Part shown: positions 1 to 4,570 of the stretch, piece by piece
Layout of the letters: the number at the start of each line of letters is the position of its first letter
Numbering within the stretch: position 1 is the stretch's first letter
Source: Lysobacteraceae bacterium
GTDB taxonomy: Bacteria; Pseudomonadota; Gammaproteobacteria; Xanthomonadales; Xanthomonadaceae
Direction: 5' to 3'
NCBI GenBank assembly: GCA_003505795.1
Contig: DNXT01000431.1
Location: 1 to 7,222 of the forward strand
DNA length: 7,222 nt
The notes under the pieces: generated by a model
Database searches by the model: none
What the model was told of the DNA's origin: nothing
What the model saw: the letters and a program-made list of their open reading frames with translations, nothing else
Program-made: the position numbers and the translations under genes

Positions 1-442
1 TGGCGCCGCCGCCGTAGCCGACGAAGTCGACGTTGCCGGTCGGGCAGGCGCCGCTCAGCGCGGCGGCGCTGCTGCTCAGCGCGACCTTGCCGGCGGTGCC
101 GCTCATCGCGATCGTGCCGGTGGCGTCGGGCGTGGGCAGGTCGGTGCTGCCGCCGCTGCCGTCGGCCTGCTTGACCAGGTAGTAGCCGCCGGCCGGGATG
201 CTGCCGGCCAGCGCGGTGACCTGCCAGCTGCTGCCGGCGGAGGAGGCGTACTGCAGCGACCAGCCGGCCAGGCTGACCGGGCCGGCGCCGTTGTTGTGCA
301 GCTCGATGAAATCGCTCTTGTAGGTGGCGCCGCTGTTGCCGCCGCCTCCGTAGACCTGGCTGATCACGACCTGGGCACCGGCATGGCCGGTGCAGAGCAG
401 CGCGCACGCCAGCAGCGCGCCGCGAAGCGGCATCACTCGCAT
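1..442 (-). CDS. Secreted lamin-tail-domain (LTD) protein, N-terminal part only
   Basis: This is a partial gene read on the minus strand; 147 codons are visible and the 3' end lies outside the window. It starts at the ATG at 442-440, preceded by a GGGGAG ribosome binding site (450-455) at 7-nt spacing; a second ATG at codon 4 is less well placed. Residues 1-23 form a Sec signal peptide with an AGA|Q cleavage site, so the product is exported. From residue 24 the sequence follows the lamin-tail pattern: VVISQVYGGGGNSG, then DFIELHNNG, then AGWSLQY, a Gly/Ser-rich beta stretch and VDFVGYGGG at the cut end. In bacteria this domain commonly sits at the N terminus of extracellular nucleases with an endonuclease/exonuclease/phosphatase domain, and a secreted DNase is the most likely full product. 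No catalytic domain is in view, so that part is inference. The gene is divergent from the tryptophan dioxygenase. Confidence 0.82.
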   Translation of the reverse strand, partial: MRVMPLRGALLACALLCTGHAGAQVVISQVYGGGGNSGATYKSDFIELHNNGAGPVSLAGWSLQYASSAGSSWQVTALAGSIPAGGYYLVKQADGSGGSTDLPTPDATGTIAMSGTAGKVALSSSAAALSGACPTGNVDFVGYGGGA

Positions 443-483
443 TGGAAGACTCCCCGTCCTGTGGATGTACGAGCGCTCCCCTG

Positions 484-509
484 TGCCGGACGCCATTCCC
501 TGTCCGGCA
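484..509. repeat. Inverted repeat in the divergent LTD/TDO intergenic region
   Basis: TGCCGGA (484-490) and TCCGGCA (503-509) form a perfect 7-bp stem with a 12-nt loop, in the 164-bp gap between the two divergent genes. The same gap contains a 9-bp direct repeat, CCTGTGGAT, at 458-466 and 513-521. I see no convincing -35/-10 pair for either gene. The hairpin could be an operator, a leader structure or chance in GC-rich DNA. Confidence 0.35.
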
Positions 510-606
510 GCGCCTGTGGATTCTGCCCGACTTTGCCCGGGGCTGCTGACGGAATCGTGACAGCCGGCTTGGGTTACGCTTGCCGCCCCTGAGAACGGCC
601 GTGGCC

Positions 607-1473
607 ATGCCCGTCGACAAGAACCTGCGCGAACTGGAAGCCGGCATCCATACCGACCTGGAGGGCCGCCTGACCTACGGCGGCTACCTGCGGCTGGACC
701 AGCTGCTGTCGGCGCAGCAGCCGCTGTCGGACCCGCCGCACCACGACGAGATGCTGTTCATCATCCAGCACCAGACCTCGGAGCTGTGGCTGAAGCTGCT
801 CGCCCACGAGCTGCGCGCGGCGATCGGCCACCTGCAGCGCGACGAGGTCTGGCAATGCCGCAAGGTGCTGGCGCGCAGCAAGCAGGTGCTGCGCCAGCTG
901 ACCGAGCAGTGGTCGGTGCTGGAGACGCTGACCCCGAGCGAGTACATGGGCTTCCGCGACGTGCTCGGGCCGTCCTCGGGGTTCCAGTCGCTGCAGTACC
1001 GCTACATCGAGTTCCTGCTCGGCAACAAGAACCCGCAGATGCTGCAGGTATTCGGCTACGACCCGGCCGGGCAGGCGCGGCTGCGCGAGGTGCTCGACGC
1101 GCCGAGCCTGTACGAGGAGTTCCTGCTGTACCTGGCGCGGTTCGGCCACGCCATCCCGGAGCACTACCAGCGCCGCGACTGGACCGCCTCGCACACCAGC
1201 GACGCGGCGCTGCGGCCGGTGTTCGAGCGCATCTACGAGAACACCGGCCGGTTCTGGCGCGAGTACTCGCTGTGCGAGGACCTGGTCGACCTGGAAACCC
1301 AGTTCCAGCTGTGGCGCTTCCGCCACATGCGCACGGTGATGCGGGTGATCGGCTTCAAGCGCGGCACCGGCGGCTCCAGCGGGGTCGGCTTCCTGCAGCA
1401 GGCGCTGGCGCTGACCTTCTTCCCGGAACTGTTCGAGGTCCGTACCTCGATCGGCATGCCGGCGGCGGAGTGA
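607..1473 (+). CDS. kynA: Tryptophan 2,3-dioxygenase (TDO)
   Basis: This cytoplasmic haem enzyme inserts both atoms of O2 into L-tryptophan to give N-formylkynurenine, the first step of the kynurenine pathway. In xanthomonads that pathway is thought also to feed quinolinate and NAD synthesis. The start MPVDKNLREL at 607 is chosen because it reproduces the numbering of the X. campestris enzyme exactly: Tyr24, Tyr27, Leu28, Phe51 and the active-site His55 (in IIQHQTSELW), Tyr113, Arg117 (binds the substrate carboxylate), Ser124, the proximal haem ligand His240 (in WRFRHMRTVM) and Thr254 (in GFKRGTGGSSG) are all present. An in-frame TTG at 580 would add nine uncharacteristic residues. The ribosome binding site is weak. 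The protein is 288 residues, about ten shorter at the C terminus than the 298-residue X. campestris protein as I remember it, with the divergence after FFPELFEVRTS. It appears monocistronic, followed by a 159-bp gap. Confidence 0.97.
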   Translation: MPVDKNLRELEAGIHTDLEGRLTYGGYLRLDQLLSAQQPLSDPPHHDEMLFIIQHQTSELWLKLLAHELRAAIGHLQRDEVWQCRKVLARSKQVLRQLTEQWSVLETLTPSEYMGFRDVLGPSSGFQSLQYRYIEFLLGNKNPQMLQVFGYDPAGQARLREVLDAPSLYEEFLLYLARFGHAIPEHYQRRDWTASHTSDAALRPVFERIYENTGRFWREYSLCEDLVDLETQFQLWRFRHMRTVMRVIGFKRGTGGSSGVGFLQQALALTFFPELFEVRTSIGMPAAE

Positions 1474-1481
1474 ACCGCCGG
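1459..1481 (+). other. Hairpin spanning the TDO stop codon
   Basis: CCGGCGG (1459-1465) pairs perfectly with CCGCCGG (1475-1481), leaving a 9-nt loop that contains the TDO stop codon TGA (1471-1473). It could stabilise the 3' end or help stop transcription. No run of T follows, so it is not a canonical intrinsic terminator, and GGC-rich codons make such stems likely by chance. Confidence 0.3.
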
Positions 1482-1526
1482 GGGCAAGCCGTCCGGGGCG
1501 GCCCGCCCGTGCCGGCATCGGTTCTC

Positions 1527-1546
1527 AATTGACGTCAATTTGACGT
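1527..1546. promoter_or_regulatory. Palindrome plus half-site upstream of the peptide transporter (candidate operator/promoter)
   Basis: AATTGACGTCAATT (1527-1540) is a perfect 14-bp palindrome. Its half TTGACGT (1529-1535) is repeated at 1540-1546, exactly 11 bp downstream, so the copies lie on the same helix face. This AT-rich patch stands out in a GC-rich gap and lies 87-106 bp before the transporter start. TTGACG also resembles a sigma-70 -35 box, but the best -10 match at 17-18 bp spacing (around 1563-1569) is poor. The palindrome, a spaced half-site and the overlap with a -35-like hexamer suggest a transcription-factor site. I cannot name the regulator. Confidence 0.45.
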
Positions 1547-1577
1547 GAACGCCGGCTCTCGGTGATGCTCGCGCGTC

Positions 1578-1596
1578 GCTCCGGCATGGCCGGAGC
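1578..1596 (+). other. 8-bp perfect hairpin in the transporter leader
   Basis: GCTCCGGC (1578-1585) and GCCGGAGC (1589-1596) are perfectly complementary around a 3-nt ATG loop. The hairpin lies 36 nt upstream of the transporter start and 25 nt before its ribosome binding site. No T-run follows, so it is more likely an mRNA leader structure or a small repeat than a terminator for TDO. Confidence 0.4.
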
Positions 1597-1632
1597 CGAT
1601 CCAGCCATTACTGAATACGCAAGGGAAATCCT

Positions 1633-3159
1633 ATGAGCGTTGACGCCGTCGCGCCGAAATCCGCCTCCATTCCGCCGCAACCGCCAGCGCAGCCGCCCGA
1701 ATTCGCGACCATCCTCGGCCATCCCAAGCCGTTGTGGATGCTGTTCATGACCGAGTTCTGGGAGCGTTTCGCCTTCTACGGCATCCGCTGGGCACTGGTG
1801 CTGTACATCGTGGCGCAGTTCTACCAGGGCAGCGGCACCGGCGAGCAGCCCGCGAACCAGCTCTACGGCGCCTACCTGGCGCTGGTCTACGCGGCGGCGA
1901 TCTTCGGCGGCTACGTGGCCGACCGCGTGCTCGGCTACCAGCGCTCGATCCTGCTCGGCGCGGTCATCATGTCCGCCGGCCTGTTCCTGATCGCCACGTC
2001 CAGCCAGGAACTGTTCAAGCTGGGCCTTGCGACGATCATCGCCGGCAACGGCCTGTTCAAGCCGAACATCTCCACGATGGTGGGCCAGCTCTACAAGGTC
2101 GGCGACGAGCGTCGCGACTCCGGCTTCACCATCTTCTACATGGGCATCAACCTCGGCGCGATGATCTCGCCGGTACTCACCGGCGCGCTGGCGAGCAAGT
2201 TCTTCGGTTCCGAGGCGCTGCCCGACTACAAGGTGGTGTTCATCGCCTCCGGCGTGGGCATGTTGCTGAGCCTGGTGTGGTTCTGGTTCGGTCGCCGCCA
2301 GCTGGCCGGCATCGGCCGTCCGCCGGTCGGCGGCGGGAGCCGCGCCCGCGTGCTGTACACCCTGATCGGCGCGCTGGTCGCGATCCCGGCGGTCTACTTC
2401 CTGCTCACCATCGACGCGGCCACGCTGAACTGGTGGGTGCTGACGCCGATGTTCCTGCTGCTGTGCGGCCTGATCGTCGCCGAAGGCGTGCGCGAAGGGC
2501 CGGTTCAGCGCGACCGCGCGCTGGCCATGCTGGTGATCTTCGTGTTCAACATCCTGTTCTGGATGTTCTTCGAACAGGCCGGCAGCTCGTTCAACTTCCT
2601 CGCCGAGAAGATCGTCGACCGCCAGTTCGGCGACTGGACGTTCCCGGTGGCGTGGTTCCAGTCGGTGAACTCGCTGGCCATCATCACCATCGCCCCGGTG
2701 CTGGCCTGGCTGTGGATCAGGATGGGCCGCGCCAACCCGTCGATCCCGCGCAAGTTCGGCCTGGGCCTGATCTTCAACGGCCTGGCCTTCCTGCTGCTGA
2801 TGTTCGCGCTGTCCTCGCTGGTCAACGACTTCGGCAAGATCCCGTTCTGGACCCTGTTCATGGTCTACGTCATCCAGTCGGTGGGCGAGCTGTGCCTGTC
2901 GCCGATCGGCCTGTCGATGGTGACCAAGCTGGCGCCGATGCGCCTGGTCGGTTTCGGGATGGGCGGCTGGTTCCTGTCGACCGGCATCGGCAACAATCTG
3001 TCGGGTATCTTCGCCGGGCATGTCAGCGGCGAAGGCGGCATGACCGTCCAGTCCGCGCTCGATGGCTATACGTTCGGTTTTTGGCTGCTGCTGGGCGCCG
3101 GCGCGCTGCTGTTCCTGATCGCGCCGCTGATCAGCAGACTGATGCATGGCGTGAAGTGA
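1633..3159 (+). CDS. Proton-coupled di-/tripeptide transporter (POT/PTR2 family)
   Basis: This inner-membrane major-facilitator protein of 508 residues imports small peptides by proton symport. The family motifs are clear. The helix-1 E-xx-ER-F motif is at residues 41-46 (EFWERF), essential for proton coupling in this family. The PTR2 signature runs over about 138-180, including GNGLFKPNIS and FYMGINLGAMISP. FFEQAGSSF is at 312-320 and GELCLSPIGLS at 418-428. About 14 hydrophobic segments fit the bacterial members, and the length is usual. A Pro/Ala-rich cytoplasmic tail of about 25 residues precedes the first helix. The start ATG has AGGGA (1622-1626) 6 nt upstream. The next gene begins 11 bp after the stop and its ribosome binding site overlaps this stop, so the two are probably one transcript. 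Peptide import could feed amino acids, including Trp and Tyr, to the flanking dioxygenases; that link is inferred. Exact substrate preference cannot be read from the sequence. Confidence 0.95.
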   Translation: MSVDAVAPKSASIPPQPPAQPPEFATILGHPKPLWMLFMTEFWERFAFYGIRWALVLYIVAQFYQGSGTGEQPANQLYGAYLALVYAAAIFGGYVADRVLGYQRSILLGAVIMSAGLFLIATSSQELFKLGLATIIAGNGLFKPNISTMVGQLYKVGDERRDSGFTIFYMGINLGAMISPVLTGALASKFFGSEALPDYKVVFIASGVGMLLSLVWFWFGRRQLAGIGRPPVGGGSRARVLYTLIGALVAIPAVYFLLTIDAATLNWWVLTPMFLLLCGLIVAEGVREGPVQRDRALAMLVIFVFNILFWMFFEQAGSSFNFLAEKIVDRQFGDWTFPVAWFQSVNSLAIITIAPVLAWLWIRMGRANPSIPRKFGLGLIFNGLAFLLLMFALSSLVNDFGKIPFWTLFMVYVIQSVGELCLSPIGLSMVTKLAPMRLVGFGMGGWFLSTGIGNNLSGIFAGHVSGEGGMTVQSALDGYTFGFWLLLGAGALLFLIAPLISRLMHGVK

Positions 3160-3170
3160 GGTCCCCCACG

Positions 3171-3764
3171 ATGTCGATGAACAGGACGATGCTGGCCGCG
3201 CTGCTGACGGCGGCGCTGGCCGCGTGCGGCCAGCAACCGGCGGCCGAGCCGGAAGCGCCGCGGCCGCTGGACACCTCGGTGCAGCCGCCGCCATCGGCCG
3301 ACCCGACCCAGCCGGTGTCCTCGGGCAACACCCCGGCGGCGGCCGACGTCGCCGCGCTGGCGGCGCTGAGCGCCAGCTTCGATCCGGCGCGCGATCCTGT
3401 CGCCGACCTGGAGATGGCCAAGGTCGAGGCCAAGCGCGGCGGCAAGCGCATCCTGGTCGACGTCGGCGGCGAGTGGTGCTCGTGGTGCCATATCCTCGAC
3501 GAGTTCATCGGCGGCGACGGCGAGATCCGCAGCTTCCGCGATGCCAACTACGTGTGGCTGAAGGTGAACTTCAGCGAGGACAACGAGAACGCCGAGTTCC
3601 TCAGGCAGTTCCCGGAGATCCAGGGCTACCCGCACCTGTTCGTGCTCGACAACGACGGCAAGCTGCTGCATTCGCAGTTCACCGGCGAGCTGGAGAAGGG
3701 CAAGGGCTACGACCGCAAGAAGTTCTTCGACTTCCTCAAGGCGTGGGCGCCGCCGAAGGTCTGA
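3171..3764 (+). CDS. Thioredoxin-fold lipoprotein with CSWC active site
   Basis: This 197-residue envelope protein has a short signal ending in the lipobox LAAC (residues 16-19), so it should be lipidated on Cys19. Gly20 at +2 is not an inner-membrane retention signal, so outer-membrane anchoring on the periplasmic side is likely. Residues 20-75 are a Pro/Ala-rich, probably disordered tether. The thioredoxin-like domain follows: KRILVDVGGEWCSWCH with redox Cys103 and Cys106, a loop with conserved Asn/Asp, and the cis-proline in QGYPHLFVLD (Pro154). The WCxWCH signature resembles the thioredoxin_7/DUF255-type group rather than DsbA or classic thioredoxin. It may act as a thiol reductase or protein-quality factor, but the substrate is unknown. 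The start at 3171 is supported by GAGGT (3158-3162) at 8-nt spacing, which overlaps the transporter's TGA (3157-3159) and implies translational coupling. The Met at codon 3 is an alternative start and leaves the lipobox intact. Confidence 0.88.
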   Translation: MSMNRTMLAALLTAALAACGQQPAAEPEAPRPLDTSVQPPPSADPTQPVSSGNTPAAADVAALAALSASFDPARDPVADLEMAKVEAKRGGKRILVDVGGEWCSWCHILDEFIGGDGEIRSFRDANYVWLKVNFSEDNENAEFLRQFPEIQGYPHLFVLDNDGKLLHSQFTGELEKGKGYDRKKFFDFLKAWAPPKV

Positions 3765-3765
3765 T

Positions 3766-3808
3766 CCGGCGCGCGGCGGTGGCGCCGGCAACGGCCGCCG
3801 CTTCCTTT
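3766..3808 (+). terminator. Possible terminator of the transporter-lipoprotein unit
   Basis: Just after the lipoprotein stop, two alternative GC-rich stems are possible. CCGGCGC (3766-3772) can pair with GCGCCGG (3782-3788), and GCGGCGG (3773-3779) with CCGCCGC (3795-3801). The second is followed directly by TTCCTTT (3802-3808), an imperfect T-rich tail. The position at the end of an apparent operon fits termination, but the tail is weak and the two stems interlock. Confidence 0.4.
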
Positions 3809-3830
3809 GTAGGAGCGGCTTCAGTCGCGA
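3806..3830. repeat. REP-like palindromic repeat, copy 1 (GTAGGAGCGGCTTCAG type)
   Basis: The unit begins TTTGTAGGAGCGG and contains the imperfect stem GCGGC (3815-3819) / GTCGC (3824-3828) closed by a TTCA loop, with one G-T wobble. A GTAG head followed by a short stem is the form of the REP elements mobilised by RAYT transposases in Xanthomonas and Stenotrophomonas. No RAYT gene is in the window. It lies in the convergent gap, the usual place for such elements. Confidence 0.65.
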
Positions 3831-3870
3831 TGGGGCTTTCCCCAGTGTCCTTCCGACAAGGCGGAATCCT

Positions 3871-3896
3871 CTGTGGGAGGGACTTCAGTCCGCGCC
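3871..3896. repeat. REP-like palindromic repeat, copy 2 (GTGGGAGGGACTTCAG type)
   Basis: CTGTGGGAGGGACTTCAG begins a second unit in the same orientation as copy 1, 65 bp further on. Its stem is GGAC (3880-3883) / GTCC (3888-3891) with the same TTCA loop. The head is GTGG rather than GTAG. The DNA after it (3897-3945) is AGCAA/GCAATGG-rich low-complexity spacer with an 8-bp palindrome GCAATTGC at 3938-3945. Confidence 0.62.
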
Positions 3897-3945
3897 GCAA
3901 TGGAAACAGCAAGAGCGAAGCGACAGCAATGGCAACCGCAATTGC

Positions 3946-3965
3946 TTTGTTGGGCTTCAGCCGCG
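3946..3965. repeat. Degenerate REP-like repeat, copy 3, overlapping the end of marR
   Basis: TTTGTTGGGCTTCAGCCGCG is a shortened version of copy 1: the TTTGT head and CTTCAGCCGCG tail are kept and the middle is contracted. GGC (3953-3955) pairs with GCC (3960-3962) around TTCA. The marR stop codon (3957-3959, TGA on the minus strand) falls inside that loop. Confidence 0.45.
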
Positions 3966-4448
3966 CGGCACCATCCGCGGCAGGCCGTCGCGGGCGAGCC
4001 GGTCGATCAGGCCTTCCAGCGCGCGACGCTCCTCGTCGTTGAGCACCGACATCAGGCGCTGCTCCATCTCGTTGACCAGCGGCGCGACGGTCTCGTAGAC
4101 CTGGCGGCCGCTGCCGGACAGCGCCAGCATCGAGCGGCGGCGGTCGTCGCCATGCGTCTCGCGGCGGATGAAGCCACGCTCGAGCAGGCGCGCCACCGCG
4201 CGGCTGACCGCGACCTTGTCCATCGCGCTGCGGTCGGAGACCTCGCTGGCCGACGATCCCGGATACAGCGCCAGGATCGTGATCACCCGCCACTCCGGGA
4301 TCGCGATGCCGTAGCGGTCGCCGTAGATCCGGGCGATGTTGGCGCTGACCCGGTTGGACAGCACGCTGATCCGGAACGGCAGGAATTGTTCCAGGTTGAT
4401 CAGGACGGGTTGGTGCTGGCCCGGGCCGGGGAAATCGGATTCGCTCAT
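3957..4448 (-). CDS. MarR-family winged-helix transcriptional regulator
   Basis: This is a 163-residue DNA-binding protein, expected to act as a dimer and to release DNA on binding a small aromatic ligand or on oxidation. The start MSESDFPGPG at 4448 is preferred: the open frame extends to 4544, but that would place coding sequence over the probable promoter and operator, and the family's N-terminal helix (VLINLEQFLPFRISVLSNRVS) begins soon after this Met. No strong ribosome binding site is seen. The winged helix covers about residues 45-115. The recognition helix lies near 78-91 (DKVAVSRAVARLLERG), and the wing carries the conserved DDRRR (101-105) typical of MarR proteins. C-terminal helices (120-155) would form the dimer interface. 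Divergence from hppD-hmgA and a palindrome in the shared 122-bp gap suggest it represses the tyrosine-degradation genes and itself. A MarR virulence regulator called HpaR is known in X. campestris; whether this is its orthologue cannot be decided here. Confidence 0.9.
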   Translation of the reverse strand: MSESDFPGPGQHQPVLINLEQFLPFRISVLSNRVSANIARIYGDRYGIAIPEWRVITILALYPGSSASEVSDRSAMDKVAVSRAVARLLERGFIRRETHGDDRRRSMLALSGSGRQVYETVAPLVNEMEQRLMSVLNDEERRALEGLIDRLARDGLPRMVPRG

Positions 4449-4461
4449 GCTGCGCTGCGTC

Positions 4462-4490
4462 TTGATGTTGGTTTCATTTGAAACTACAAA
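4462..4490 (+). promoter_or_regulatory. Candidate hppD promoter with embedded MarR operator
   Basis: TTGATG (4462-4467) and TACAAA (4485-4490) match sigma-70 -35 and -10 boxes at four of six positions each, with an ideal 17-bp spacer. The spacer contains the perfect inverted repeat GTTTCA-TT-TGAAAC (4471-4484), which fills it almost completely. The size and symmetry fit a MarR dimer site, and binding there would block RNA polymerase. Transcription would start near 4497, giving a leader of about 74 nt. The marR promoter probably overlaps on the other strand, where matches to consensus are weak, so autoregulation is plausible. Confidence 0.65.
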
Positions 4491-4528
4491 CGGTTCGTGG
4501 CCTGCGCATTCTCGCGGGTCTTCTGCCA

Positions 4529-4550
4529 CCGCGCATAGCCCCATGCGCGG
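4529..4550 (+). other. Hairpin in the hppD leader, next to the ribosome binding site
   Basis: CCGCGCAT (4529-4536) pairs perfectly with ATGCGCGG (4543-4550) around a 6-nt loop. It ends 3 nt before the strong GAGAGGAG ribosome binding site (4554-4561) of hppD. It would sit in the predicted 5' leader and could affect message stability or ribosome access. A leader-control function is inferred from position only. Confidence 0.4.
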
Positions 4551-4570
4551 ACCGAGAGGAGTGACGACCG

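Noticed and set aside
580..606. TTG start for TDO at 580
   Set aside because: It adds nine residues absent from the family. Starting at 607 gives exact agreement with the known residue numbering.
443..606. Defined sigma-70 promoters for the LTD gene and TDO
   Set aside because: The best hexamer pairs match consensus at only about three of six positions with wrong spacing, so none is called.
574..1518. A 314-codon open frame on the minus strand opposite TDO
   Set aside because: It is a codon-bias shadow. The plus-strand protein matches TDO over its whole length with every catalytic residue.
1525..3294. A 589-codon open frame on the minus strand opposite the peptide transporter
   Set aside because: Its protein is rich in Arg, Ala, Gln, Asp and His with no hydrophobic core or recognisable domain. 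This is the usual antisense shadow of a GC-rich gene. The plus strand carries clear POT motifs.
1734..3764. A 676-codon plus-strand frame that would fuse a second protein inside the transporter gene to the lipoprotein
   Set aside because: The lipoprotein frame happens to stay open backwards through the transporter. The upstream part is Arg/Gly/Ala-rich shadow. The lipobox and the ribosome binding site place the true start at 3171.
3765..3956. CRISPR array or small gene in the convergent gap
   Set aside because: The repeats are few, unequal and palindromic with irregular spacing, and no coding frame with a plausible start and composition is present.
3957..4544. The longer MarR frame starting at 4544
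   Set aside because: The extra 32 residues do not resemble a MarR N terminus and would cover the operator and hppD leader. The ATG at 4448 fits the family.
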